Source of the DNA: Megaustenia siamemsis
Taxonomy: Eukaryota; Mollusca; Gastropoda; Stylommatophora; Ariophantidae
Assembly: GCA_032433765.1 (NCBI GenBank)
Contig: JAVIAB010000051.1
Span: 76,693,712 to 76,757,711 of the forward strand
Reading direction: 5' to 3'
DNA length: 64,000 bases
The notes under the pieces are model-generated. The model was given only the letters and a program-made list of their open reading frames with translations, made no database searches and was not told the DNA's origin. This document shows, piece after piece, positions 13,901-27,395 of the stretch (its first letter is position 1; the number at the start of each line of letters is the position of its first letter). Made by a program: the position numbers and the translations under genes.

Positions 13901-16150
13901 AACAGTTTCATGGGCTTATCATTACAAAAATGACTTTGATTAAAACTCATAAAAGTGATTTTTTATTATAAATCTTGCTATGAGGATGTCTAATATGAAG
14001 TTTTGGGAAAGCATATAGGTTATATTTTAATTTTTTAAGTTTCATAGGCGTTTCCATCAAAAATTATCAAGGGAGTAAAAATTCATAAAAGTTATTTTAA
14101 TTACATTTTTGCTACGTGGGTGCATAAAATAAAGTTTGAGGTAAGTTTAGAGGTTAAATTTAATTTTTTACAGCTTCATTGGCGTATCCCTAAAACATGA
14201 TCAAGGTTTATACATTTATAAATGTTATTTTATGTAAATTTTAGTAAAGGCGTATCCATAAAAAAATTGGCTGTGGGTGAAATTAATAAAAGGGATTTTT
14301 ATTCACTATCTTGCTATGAGGATGTCTAATGTGAAGTTTGAAGTAGGCCTAGAGTGTAAATTTACTATTTTTAGTGATTTTATAGTCGTATCTATAAAAA
14401 ATGGATGGGGGTAAAACTCATAAAAGTGATTTTTATTCAAAATCTTGTTGCGAGGATGTCTAATATGAAGTTTTTGGAAAAACCTAGATGTTAAATTTAT
14501 TATTTAACAGTTTCATAGGCGTATCCCCCCAAAATTATCAAGGGGTAAAAATTCATAAAAGTGATTTTTAAGTAAATTTTTGCTACAATGATGTCTAATA
14601 TGAAGTTTGAGGTAAACCTAGAGGTTAAATTGATTTTTAACTGTTTCAAAGGCGTATCCCTCAAAAATGGTCAGGGGGTAAAATTTATAACAGTGATTTA
14701 AAATAATTTTTTGCTACGGGGGTGCCTAAAATAAAGTTTGAGGTAAGCCTAGAGGTTAAATACAGTTTCATAGGCGTATCCCTCAGAAATGGTCAGGGAT
14801 AAAATTCATAAAAGTGATTTTTATGTACATTTTTGCTACAGGGTTGCTTAAAATAAAGTTTGTAGTAAGCCTTGAGGTTAACTTTTATTTTTTTAAACAG
14901 TTAATAGGCGTATCCCTCAAAAATAGTGAGAGTTTAAAATTTAAATTGTGATTTTAAAGTAAATATTTGCTACGGGTTTGTCTAAATTAAAGTTTTAAGT
15001 AAGCCTTGAGGCTAATTTTTTTTTTGCAGTTTCATAGGCGTATCACTCAAAAATAGTCAGGTGTAAATTCATATGTGATTTTTATGTAAAAATATCTTGC
15101 TATGAGGATGTCTAGTATTAAGTGTGGAAATTGCCTAGAGTGTGAATTTACTATTTTTAGTGTTTTCATAGTCGTATTCATAAAATAGGCGGGGGGGGGG
15201 GGGGTAAAACTAATAAAAGTGATTTTTAATTCACAATTTTGCTACAGGGATGTCTAATGTGAAGTTTTGAGAAAGACTAGAGGTTAAATTAATTTTTTTA
15301 ACAGTTTCATAGGCGTATCCCTAAAAAAGATCAAGGGTTAAACATTTATAAAAGTGATTTTAAGTAAATTTTTGCCACGGAGATGCCTAAAATAAAGTTA
15401 GAGGTAAGCTTAGAGGTTAACTTTATTTTTTTAACAGTTTCCCTCAAAAATTGTCAGGGTTAAAATTCATAAAGTGATTTTTATGTACACCTTTGCTATA
15501 GGGATGCTTAAAATAAAGTTTGAGGTAAGTCTTGAGGTTAACATTTATTTATTTTACAGTTAATAGACTTATCCCTTAAAAAATAGTGAGGGGGTAAATT
15601 CATAAAAGTGATTTTTTTATTCAAAACCTTGCTATGAGGATGTCTAATATGAAGTTTGAAGTAAGCCTAGAGTGTAAATTTACTATTTTTAGTGATTTCA
15701 TAGTCGTATACACAAAAAATGGTCAGGGGTAAAATTCATAAAATTGGTTTTTAAGAACACTTTTGCTACAGGGATTCCTTAAAACAAAGTTGAGGTAAAC
15801 CTTGACGTTAACTTTTATTTTGTTAATAAGCGTATCTCAAAAATAGTGAGGGGTAAAATTAATATAAGTGATTTTAAAGTAAATTTTGCTACGGGGTTGC
15901 CTAAATTAAAGTTTGAGGTAAGCCTAGAGGTTAAATTGTATTTTTTTTTATTGCATAGGCGTATTCCTAAAAAAATGGCTGGGGGTAAAATACATAAAAG
16001 TGATTTTATTATTCAAAATCTTGCTGTGAGGATATATTAAGTTTGAAATGTACCTTGAGTGTAAATGTACTACCTTTAGTGATTTCATAGTGGTATCCAT
16101 AAAAATGTTTGGGGGTAAAAATCACAAAAGTCATTTTTAATCAAAATCTT
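1963..16150. repeat. Satellite 1: ~132-bp monomer array, about 107 units
   Basis: The whole 14-kb block consists of diverged tandem monomers of roughly 130-135 bp. Conserved anchors in order are TTCATAGGCGTATCC, a G-rich segment (ATGG..GGGGGTAAAAATTCAT), AAAAGTGATTTTTATTC, AAAATCTTGCTACGAGGATG, TCTAATATGAAGTTTGAGG and CCTAGAGGTTAAATTTA. Adjacent monomers are much less alike than monomers one higher-order period apart. Several monomers carry long G runs (for example about 4364-4380, 5047-5060, 7066-7085, 8414-8427, 10434-10445, 13792-13804, 15189-15203). Short ORFs inside it (the 79-residue repeats near 6114, 9480 and 12770) are by-products of the repeat, not genes. Confidence 0.95.
4360..14240. 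repeat. Higher-order repeat within satellite 1, period ~3.36 kb
   Basis: The same rare monomer variants recur at a fixed long spacing. The variant TTGGCTGTGGGTGAAATTC, followed by a duplicated ACTATCTATAAAAA segment, lies at about 6112, 9478 and 12838 (spacings 3366 and 3360). The variant ACTATTAGGATGTCTATTA lies at about 6978, 10344 and 13702 (3366 and 3358). G-run monomers at 5047, 8415 and 11776, and at 7068, 10436 and 13794, show the same spacing. The earlier G-run at 4366 is only 2702 bp from the one at 7068, about five monomers short of a full unit. The order breaks near 14240, where sequence from the 12.3-12.8 kb part of the unit resumes. Confidence 0.9.
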
Positions 16151-16240
16151 GCGCTTGTAATCAACCAAACAATAACAATTCATTAAGTTCCATTTCAACA
16201 ATCAATTCAAAAGGACAACCATTCAATTCCTAAATATAAT

Positions 16241-16637
16241 AGCTAACTAAGTAATTCACACTTGATCATCCTTGGAAAATGAAAGTACACACTGGATGTT
16301 TATGTTTCTTAAGCCAGAAGGTTACACTCAGTCACGTGACTGCACAGTTGTCTCTCCAGACACTACGTGTTAAGTTCGACGATCTCACAATCTCACTCTA
16401 CCCTTGTTAACCTGGAATTGTCGTACGCTAATTGATGATTTCAATCTTAAACGTGCTCTGTTGTCTTGCAATATTCGGGAGCCTCTCGTGACACGACGCA
16501 CTGAAGTAATTTGAATTCTTTAGTTGTGAACTTATTGTTGACATCAATTTGACTTGCCTCGACAACTTGAGCATGCTTTGTCTTGAACTTTCATGATAAT
16601 TTGCTATTTTGAGTTCTTGATCAGTTAACTTGAATAT
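16241..16637. repeat. Dispersed ~400-bp repeat, copy 2
   Basis: This is a direct-orientation copy of the block at 1-398. It starts near AGCTAACTAAGTAATTCAC and shares GTCTCTCCAGACACTACGT, GTCGTACGCTAATTGA, GTCTTGCAATATTCGGGAG and TTCTTTAGTTGTGAACTTA. Unlike copy 1 it is uninterrupted past GATCAGTT. It lies 90 bp right of the end of satellite 1. The bracketing of a satellite by two direct copies suggests the satellite and this sequence belong to one mobile or duplicated unit. Confidence 0.8.
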
Positions 16638-17439
16638 ATACAACTTGCTTATTCCTTGCACTGAACGTGACTTCTTTGCTACTTGATTTAATTCATAAGT
16701 TAGATACAATATCAACCTTTATACTGTTAATATAACTTCGTATTTTCTGAATATACTTTGACAACACTGTTTAAATATTTTTGATCGCTAGTTTGATAAG
16801 TAATTACTACAGCAGCGATTTTTTTTCAGTTCATTCACTTGACTCGTTGACTTGTGAAAAAAAAAGCAAGAAATTCTTCAGCGTCCCTGCTAAGCTACTT
16901 GACCCACTATCTTGTTAATTAGTTCATTCTTTTCTCCTCCACCTGTTATAAAACCTGTTGAAAAGAATTCAAATTCTCGTCGCTGATTTACAACGTCTCT
17001 CTTACATAAAGACCCAGGCTCTTGTAGATGAACTTATCTAAAGCTCGCGGCATAAAAAATGATCTTGTTATAGATCACAGCAGACTGTTGATCTTGTAAT
17101 ATCTTTATCAGAATTTTGAGTTGACCTAAAGTATGCATCTTAATTATTATTGGATTGGCACAGCGAACAATCAGCCGATGAAACAGTATATGAGTATTGG
17201 ATGCTCCCGTCTTTTTATTGGATAACATTTTAGCCCTATGATTTGCCCACCAATTAGTGGTGGTACTGAACATCATCATTTATGTTGGCATTAAGATAAC
17301 TTCTAAGTTAACACTGATGGACAGTGAAATTGTATTCTAATGTTTATCTCCGCTGATTTACTGACACAACTATCACACTTCTGAACTGTTCCACCTATTA
17401 CTTAACTATCATTGTGACTATACAATTCTACTACAACTA
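16638..17439. other. Unassigned AT-rich DNA between dispersed repeat and satellite 2
   Basis: No convincing gene is seen. Short open frames on the minus strand (16428-16715 and 17034-17279) lack any recognisable domain, and the first overlaps the dispersed repeat. The sequence may be the continuation of the dispersed-repeat family, since copy 2 has no clear right boundary. From about 17440 the 83-bp satellite begins. Confidence 0.4.
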
Positions 17440-20400
17440 CAGCAGATAACACTCACTACAAGTGATCTAAACTATCTCCAGTGTGCCCAGCCATTTCTAT
17501 CAGTTGTGTCTATCTCATAACTCTGAACAACTAACTCACTACTAGTGATCTAAACTAATGTCAGTGTGTCCAGCCAATTCTTTCAGTTGTCTATCTCATA
17601 ACTCTGAACAACTAACTCTCACTACTAGTGACCTAAACTAATGCCAGTGTGTCCAGCTATTTCTATCAGTTGTCTATCTCATAACTCTGAACAACTAACT
17701 CTCACTACTAGTGATCTAAACTAATGCCAGTGTGTCCAGCCATTTCTATCAGTCGTGTCTATCTCATAACTCTGAACAACTAACTCTCACTACTAGTGAT
17801 CTAAACTAATGACAGTGTGTCCAGCCATTTCTATCAGTTGTCTATCTCATAACTCTGAACAACTAACTCTCACTACTAGTGATCTAAACTAATGCCAGTG
17901 TGTCCAGCTATTTCTATCAGTTGTCTATCTCATGACTCTGAACAACTAACTCTCACTACTAGTGATCTAAACTAATGCCAGTGTGTCCAGCCATTTCTAT
18001 CAGTCGTGTCTATCTCATAACTCTGAACAACTAACTCTCACTACTAGTGATCTAAACTAATGCCAGTGTCCCCAGCCATTTCTATCAGTTGTCTATCTCA
18101 CAACTCTGAACAACTAACTCTCACTACTAGTGATCTAAATTAATGTCAGTGTGTCCAGCCATTTCTATCAGTCGTGTCTATCTCATAACTCTGAACAACT
18201 AACTCTCAGTATTAGTGATCTAAACTAATGCCAGTGTGCCCAGTCATTTCTATCAGTTGTCTATCTCATAACTCTGAACAACTAACTCTCACTACTAGTG
18301 ATCTAAACTAATGCCAGTGTGCCCAGTAATTTCTATCAGTTGTCTATCTCATAACTCTGAACAACTAACTCTCACTACTAGCGATCTAAACTAATGCGAG
18401 TGTGCCCAGTCACTTCTATCAGGTGTCTATCTCAATAACTCTGAACAACTAACTCTCAGTATTAGTGATCTAAACTAATGCCAGTGTGCCCAGTCATTTC
18501 TATCAGTCGTGTCTATCTCATAACTCTGAACAACTAACTCTCAGTATTAGTGATCTAAACTAATGCCAGTGTGCCCAGTCATTTCTATCAGTTGTTTATC
18601 TCATAACTCTGAACAACTAACTCTCACTACTAGTGATCTAAACTAATGCCAGTGTGCCCAGTCATTTCTATCAGTCGTGTCTATCTCATAACTCTGAACA
18701 ACTAACTCTCACTACTAGCGATCTAAACTAATGCGAGTGTGCCCAGTCACTTCTATCAGGTGTCTATCTCATAACTCTGAACAACTAACTCTCACTACAA
18801 ATGATCTAAATTAATGTCAGTGTGTCCAGCCATTTCTATCAGTCGTGTCTATCTCATAACTCTGAACAACTAACTCTCAGTATTAGTGATCTAAACTAAT
18901 GCCAGTGTGCCCAGTCATTTCTATCAGTTGTCTATCTCATAACTCTGAACAACTAACTCTCAGTATTAGTGATCTAAACTAATGCCAGTGTGCCCAGCCA
19001 TTTCTATCAGTTGTCTATCTCACAACTCTGAACAACTAACTCTCACTACTAGTGATCTAAACTAATGCCAGTGTGTCCAGCTATTTCTATCAGTTGTCTA
19101 TCTCATAACTCTGAACAACTAACTCTCACTACTAGTGATCTAAACTAATGCCAGTGTGCCCAGTAATTTCTATCAGTTGTCTATCTCATAACTCTGAACA
19201 ACTAACTCTCACTACTAGCGATCTAAACTAATGCGAGTGTGCCCAGTCACTTCTATCAGGTGTCTATCTCATAACTCTGAACAACTAACTCTCACTACAA
19301 ATGATCTAAATTAATGTCAGTGTGTCCAGCCATTTCTATCAGTCGTGTCTATCTCATAACTCTGAACAACTAACTCTCAGTATTAGTGATCTAAACTATC
19401 TCCAGTGTGTCCAGCCATTTCTATCAGTTGTGTCTATCTCATAACTCTGAACAACTAACTCACTACTAGTGATCTAAACTAATGTCAGTGTGTCCAGCCA
19501 ATTCTTTCAGTTGTCTATCTCATAACTCTGAACAACTAACTCTCACTACTAGTGACCTAAACTAATGCCAGTGTGTCCAGCTATTTCTATCAGTTGTCTA
19601 TCTCATAACTCTGAACAACTAACTCTCACTACTAGTGATCTAAACTAATGCCAGTGTGTCCAGCCATTTCTATCAGTCGTGTCTATCTCATAACTCTGAA
19701 CAACTAACTCTCACTACTAGTGATCTAAACTAATGACAGTGTGTCCAGCCATTTCTATCAGTTGTCTATCTCATAACTCTGAACAACTAACTCTCACTAC
19801 TAGTGATCTAAACTAATGCCAGTGTGTCCAGCTATTTCTATCAGTTGTCTATCTCATGACTCTGAACAACTAACTCTCACTACTAGTGATCTAAACTAAT
19901 GCCAGTGTGTCCAGCCATTTCTATCAGTCGTGTCTATCTCATAACTCTGAACAACTAACTCTCACTACTAGTGATCTAAACTAATGCCAGTGTCCCAGCC
20001 ATTTCTATCAGTTGTCTATCTCACAACTCTGAACAACTAACTCTCACTACTAGTGATCTAAATTAATGTCAGTGTGTCCAGCCATTTCTATCAGTCGTGT
20101 CTATCTCATAACTCTGAACAACTAACTCTCAGTATTAGTGATCTAAACTAATGCCAGTGTGCCCAGTCATTTCTATCAGTTGTCTATCTCATAACTCTGA
20201 ACAACTAACTCTCACTACTAGTGATCTAAACTAATGCCAGTGTGCCCAGTAATTTCTATCAGTTGTCTATCTCATAACTCTGAACAACTAACTCTCACTA
20301 CTAGCGATCTAAACTAATGCGAGTGTGCCCAGTCACTTCTATCAGGTGTCTATCTCAATAACTCTGAACAACTAACTCTCAGTATTAGTGATCTAAACTA

Positions 20401-23400
20401 ATGCCAGTGTGCCCAGTCATTTCTATCAGTCGTGTCTATCTCATAACTCTGAACAACTAACTCTCAGTATTAGTGATCTAAACTAATGCCAGTGTGCCCA
20501 GTCATTTCTATCAGTTGTTTATCTCATAACTCTGAACAACTAACTCTCACTACTAGTGATCTAAACTAATGCCAGTGTGCCCAGTCATTTCTATCAGTCG
20601 TGTCTATCTCATAACTCTGAACAACTAACTCTCACTACTAGCGATCTAAACTAATGCGAGTGTGCCCAGTCACTTCTATCAGGTGTCTATCTCATAACTC
20701 TGAACAACTAACTCTCACTACAAATGATCTAAATTAATGTCAGTGTGTCCAGCCATTTCTATCAGTCGTGTCTATCTCATAACTCTGAACAACTAACTCT
20801 CAGTATTAGTGATCTAAACTAATGCCAGTGTGCCCAGTCATTTCTATCAGTTGTCTATCTCATAACTCTGAACAACTAACTCTCAGTATTAGTGATCTAA
20901 ACTAATGCCAGTGTGCCCAGTCATTTCTATCAGTTGTCTATCTCATAACTCTGAACAACTAACTCTCACTACTAGTGATCTAAACTAATGCCAGTGTGCC
21001 CAGTCATTTCTATCAGTCGTGTCTATCTCATAACTCTGAACAACTAACTCTCACTACTAGAGATCTAAACTAATGCCAGTGTGTCCAGCCATTTCTATCA
21101 GTCGTGTCTATCTCATAACTCTGAACAACTAACTCTCACTACTAGTGATCTAAACTAATGCCAGTGTCCCCAGCCATTTCTATCAGTTGTCTATCTCACA
21201 ACTCTGAACAACTAACTCTCACTACTAGTGATCTAAACTAATGCCAGTGTGTCCAGCTATTTCTATCAGTTGTCTATCTCATAACTCTGAACAACTAACT
21301 CTCACTACTAGTGATCTAAACTAATGCCAGTGTGCCCAGTCATTTCTATCAGTTGTCTATCTCATAACTCTGAACAACTAACTCTCACTACTAGCGATCT
21401 AAACTAATGCGAGTGTGCCCAGTCACTTCTATCAGGTGTCTATCTCATAACTCTGAACAACTAACTCTCACTACAAATGATCTAAATTAATGTCAGTGTG
21501 TCCAGCCATTTCTATCAGTCGTGTCTATCTCATAACTCTGAACAACTAACTCTCAGTATTAGTGATCTAAACTATCTCCAGTGTGCCCAGCCATTTCTAT
21601 CAGTTGTGTCTATCTCATAACTCTGAACAACTAACTCACTACTAGTGATCTAAACTAATGTCAGTGTGTCCAGCCAATTCTTTCAGTTGTCTATCTCATA
21701 ACTCTGAACAACTAACTCTCACTACTAGTGACCTAAACTAATGCCAGTGTGTCCAGCTATTTCTATCAGTTGTCTATCTCATAACTCTGAACAACTAACT
21801 CTCACTACTAGTGATCTAAACTAATGCCAGTGTGTCCAGCCATTTCTATCAGTCGTGTCTATCTCATAACTCTGAACAACTAACTCTCACTACTAGTGAT
21901 CTAAACTAATGCCAGTGTGTCCAGCTATTTCTATCAGTTGTCTATCTCATGACTCTGAACAACTAATTCTCACTACTAGTGATCTAAACTAATGCCAGTG
22001 TGTCCAGCCATTTCTATCAGTCGTGTCTATCTCATAACTCTGAACAACTAACTCTCACTACTAGTGATCTAAACTAATGCCAGTGTCCCCAGCCATTTCT
22101 ATCAGTTGTCTATCTCACAACTCTGAACAACTAACTCTCACTACTAGTGATCTAAATTAATGTCAGTGTGTCCAGCCATTTCTATCAGTCGTGTCTATCT
22201 CATAACTCTGAACAACTAACTCTCAGTATTAGTGATCTAAACTAATGCCAGTGTGCCCAGTCATTTCTATCAGTTGTCTATCTCATAACTCTGAACAACT
22301 ACATCTCACTGCTAGCGATCTAAACTAATGCGAGTGTGCCCAGTCACTTCTATCAGGTGTCTATCTCATAACTCTGAACAACTAACTCTCACTACAAATG
22401 ATCTAAATTAATGTCAGTGTGTCCAGCCATTTCTATCAGTCGTGTCTATCTCATAACTCTGAACAACTAACTCTCAGTATTAGTGATCTAAACTAATGCC
22501 AGTGTGCCCAGTCATTTCTATCAGTTGTCTATCTCATAACTCTGAACAACTAACTCTCACTACTAGTGATCTAAACTAATGCCAGTGTGCCCAGTCATTT
22601 CTATCAGTTGTCTATCTCATAACTCTGAACAACTAACTCTCACTACAAATGATCTAAATTAATGTCAGTGTGTCCAGCCATTTCTATCAGTCGTGTCTAT
22701 CTCATAACTCTGAACAACTAACTCTCAGTATTAGTGATCTAAACTAATGCCAGTGTGCCCAGTCATTTCTATCAGTTGTCTATCTCATAACTCTGAACAA
22801 CTAACTCTCACTACTAGTGATCTAAACTAATGCCATTGTGCCCAGTCATTTCTATCAGTCGTGTCTATCTCATTACTCTGAACAACTAACTCTCACTACT
22901 AGAGATCTAAACTAATGCCAGTGTGTCCAGCCATTTCTATCAGTCGTGTCTATCTCATAACTCTGAACAACTAACTCTCACTACTAGTGATCTAAATTAA
23001 TGCCAGTGTCCCCAGCCATTTCTATCAGTTGTCTATCTCACAACTCTGAACAACTAACTCTCACTACTAGTGATCTAAACTAATGCCAGTGTGTCCAGCT
23101 ATTTCTATCAGTTGTCTATCTCATAACTCTGAACAACTAACTCTCACTACTAGTGATCTAAACTAATGCCAGTGTGCCCAGTCATTTCTATCAGTTGTCT
23201 ATCTCATAACTCTGAACAACTAACTCTCACTACTAGCGATCTAAACTAATGCGAGTGTGCCCAGTCACTTCTATCAGGTGTCTATCTCATAACTCTGAAC
23301 AACTAACTCTCACTACAAATGATCTAAATTAATGTCAGTGTGTCCAGCCATTTCTATCAGTCGTGTCTATCTCATAACTCTGAACAACTAACTCTCAGTA

Positions 23401-26400
23401 TTAGTGATCTAAACTAATGCCAGTGTGCCCAGTCATTTCTATCAGTTGTCTATCTCATAACTCTGAACAACTAACTCTCACTACTAGTGATCTAAACTAA
23501 TGCCAGTGTGCCCAGTCATTTCTATCAGTTGTCTATCTGAACAACTAACTCTCACTACAAATGATCTAAATTAATGTCAGTGTGTCCAGCCATTTCTATC
23601 AGTCGTGTCTATCTCATAACTCTGAACAACTAACTCTCACTACTAGTGATCTAAACTAATGCCAGTGTCCCCAGCCATTTCTATCAGTTGTCTATCTCAC
23701 AACTCTGAACAACTAACTCTCACTACTAGTGATCTAAACTAATGCCAGTGTGTCCAGCTATTTCTATCAGTTGTCTATCTCATAACTCTGAACAACTAAC
23801 TCTCACTACTAGTGATCTAAACTAATGCCAGTGTGCCCAGTAATTTCTATCAGTTGTCTATCTCATAACTCTGAACAACTAACTCTCACTACTAGCGATC
23901 TAAACTAATGCGAGTGTGCCCAGTCACTTCTATCAGGTGTCTATCTCATAACTCTGAACAACTAACTCTCAGTATTAGTGATCTAAACTAATGCCAGTGT
24001 GCCCAGTCATTTCTATCAGTTGTCTATCTCATAACTCTGAACAACTAACTCTCAGTATTAGTGATCTAAACTAATGCCAGTGTGCCCAGTCATTTCTATC
24101 AGTTGTCTATCTCATAACTCTGAACAACTAATTCTCACTACTAGTGATCTAAACTAATGCCAGTGTGCCCAGTCATTTCTATCAGTCGTGTCTATCTCAT
24201 AACTCTGAACAACTAACTCTCACTACTAGCGATCTAAACTAATGCGAGTGTGCCCAGTCACTTCTATCAGGTGTCTATCTCATAACTCTGAACAACTAAC
24301 TCTCACTACAAATGATCTAAATTAATGTCAGTGTGTCCAGCCATTTCTATCAGTCGTGTCTATCTCATAACTCTGAACAACTAACTCTCAGTATTAGTGA
24401 TCTAAACTAATGCCAGTGTGCCCAGTCATTTCTATCAGTTGTCTATCTCATAACTCTGAACAACTAACTCTCAGTATTAGTGATCTAAACTAATGCCAGT
24501 GTGCCCAGTCATTTCTATCAGTTGTCTATCTCATAACTCTGAACAACTAACTCTCACTACTAGTGATCTAAACTAATGCCAGTGTGCCCAGTCATTTCTA
24601 TCAGTCGTGTCTATCTCATAACTCTGAACAACTAACTCTCACTACTAGAGATCTAAACTAATGCCAGTGTGTCCAGCCATTTCTATCAGTCGTGTCTATC
24701 TCATAACTCTGAACAACTAACTCTCACTACTAGTGATCTAAACTAATGCCAGTGTCCCCAGCCATTTCTATCAGTTGTCTATCTCACAACTCTGAACAAC
24801 TAACTCTCACTACTAGTGATCTAAACTAATGCCAGTGTGTCCAGCTATTTCTATCAGTTGTCTATCTCATAACTCTGAACAACTAACTCTCACTACTAGT
24901 GATCTAAACTAATGCCAGTGTGCCCAGTAATTTCTATCAGTTGTCTATCTCATAACTCTGAACAACTAACTCTCACTACTAGCGATCTAAACTAATGCGA
25001 GTGTGCCCAGTCACTTCTATCAGGTGTCTATCTCATAACTCTGAACAACTAACTCTCACTACAAATGATCTAAATTAATGTCAGTGTGTCCAGCCATTTC
25101 TATCAGTCGTGTCTATCTCATAACTCTGAACAACTAACTCTCAGTATTAGTGATCTAAACTATCTCCAGTGTGCCCAGCCATTTCTATCAGTTGTGTCTA
25201 TCTCATAACTCTGAACAACTAACTCACTACTAGTGATCTAAACTAATGTCAGTGTGTCCAGCCAATTCTTTCAGTTGTCTATCTCATAACTCTGAACAAC
25301 TAACTCTCACTACTAGTGACCTAAACTAATGCCAGTGTGTCCAGCTATTTCTATCAGTTGTCTATCTCATAACTCTGAACAACTAACTCTCACTACTAGT
25401 GATCTAAACTAATGCCAGTGTGTCCAGCCATTTCTATCAGTCGTGTCTATCTCATAACTCTGAACAACTAACTCTCACTACTAGTGATCTAAACTAATGC
25501 CAGTGTGTCCAGCTATTTCTATCAGTTGTCTATCTCATGACTCTGAACAACTAATTCTCACTACTAGTGATCTAAACTAATGCCAGTGTGTCCAGCCATT
25601 TCTATCAGTCGTGTCTATCTCATAACTCTGAACAACTAACTCTCACTACTAGTGATCTAAACTAATGCCAGTGTCCCCAGCCATTTCTATCAGTTGTCTA
25701 TCTCACAACTCTGAACAACTAACTCTCACTACTAGTGATCTAAATTAATGTCAGTGTTTCCAGCCATTTCTATCAGTCGTGTCTATCTCATAACTCTGAA
25801 CAACTAACTCTCAGTATTAGTGATCTAAACTAATGCCAGTGTGCCCAGTCATTTCTATCAGTTGTCTATCTCATAACTCTGAACAACTAACTCTCACTGC
25901 TAGCGATCTAAACTAATGCGAGTGTGCCCAGTCACTTCTCTGAACAACTAACTCTCACTACAAATGATCTAAATTAATGTCAGTGTGTCCAGCCATTTCT
26001 ATCAGTCGTGTCTATCTCATAACTCTGAACAACTAACTCTCAGTATTAGTGATCTAAACTAATGCCAGTGTGCCCAGTCATTTCTATCAGTTGTCTATCT
26101 CATAACTCTGAACAACTAACTCTCACTACTAGTGATCTAAACTAATGCCAGTGTGCCCAGTCATTTCTATCAGTTGTCTATCTCATAACTCTGAACAACT
26201 AACTCTCACTACAAATGATCTAAATTAATGTCAGTGTGTCCAGCCATTTCTATCAGTCGTGTCTATCTCATAACTCTGAACAACTAACTCTCAGTATTAG
26301 TGATCTAAACTAATGCCAGTGTGCCCAGTCATTTCTATCAGTTGTCTATCTCATAACTCTGAACAACTAACTCTCACTACTAGTGATCTAAACTAATGCC

Positions 26401-27395
26401 ATTGTGCCCAGTCATTTCTATCAGTCGTGTCTATCTCATAACTCTGAACAACTAACTCTCACTACTAGAGATCTAAACTAATGCCAGTGTGTCCAGCCAT
26501 TTCTATCAGTCGTGTCTATCTCATAACTCTGAACAACTAACTCTCACTACTAGTGATCTAAACTAATGCCAGTGTCCCCAGCCATTTCTATCAGTTGTCT
26601 ATCTCACAACTCTGAACAACTAACTCTCACTACTAGTGATCTAAACTAATGCCAGTGTGTCCAGCTATTTCTATCAGTTGTCTATCTCATAACTCTGAAC
26701 AACTAACTCTCACTACTAGTGATCTAAACTAATGCCAGTGTGCCCAGTCATTTCTATCAGTTGTCTATCTCATAACTCTGAACAACTAACTCTCACTACT
26801 AGCGATCTAAACTAATGCGAGTGTGCCCAGTCACTTCTATCAGGTGTCTATCTCATAACTCTGAACAACTAACTCTCACTACAAATGATCTAAATTAATG
26901 TCAGTGTGTCCAGCCATTTCTATCAGTCGTGTCTATCTCATAACTCTGAACAACTAACTCTCAGTATTAGTGATCTAAACTAATGCCAGTGTGCCCAGTC
27001 ATTTCTATCAGTTGTCTATCTCATAACTCTGAACAACTAACTCTCACTACTAGTGATCTAAACTAATGCCAGTGTGCCCAGTCATTTCTATCAGTTGTCT
27101 ATCTCATAACTCTGAACAACTAACTCTCACTACAAATGATCTAAATTAATGTCAGTGTGTCCAGCCATTTCTATCAGTCGTGTCTATCTCATAACTCTGA
27201 ACAACTAACTCTCAGTATTAGTGATCTAAATTAATTCCTGTGTGCCTATTCATTTCTATCAGGTGTCTTTCTCATAACTCTGAACAACTTACTCTCACTA
27301 CTAGTGATCTAAACTAATGCCAGTGTGTCCAGCCATTTCTATCAGTTGTAAATCTGATAACTCTGAACAACTAACTCTCACTACTAGTGATCATT
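17440..27395. repeat. Satellite 2: ~83-bp monomer array, about 119 units, with higher-order structure
   Basis: The block is about 10 kb of tandem 83-86-bp monomers. Anchors in order are TATCTCATAACTCTGAACAA, CTAACTCTCACTACTAGTGA, TCTAAACTAATGCCAGTGTG and CCAGCCATTTCTATCAGT, ending TTG or CGTGT. The rare variant ACTATCTCCAG occurs at 17471, 19395, 21571 and 25159, and CCAATTCTTTCAG at about 17574, 19498, 21674 and 25262. Both give identical spacings of 1924, 2176 and 3588 bp. This shows block duplications of 23, 26 and 43 monomers. The right end degrades between 27230 and 27395. No coding frame is maintained, and it shares no monomer sequence with satellite 1. Confidence 0.95.

Noticed and set aside
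17440..27395. CRISPR-like regular repetition
   Set aside because: Monomers are directly adjacent with no unique spacers of constant size; it is a eukaryotic satellite.
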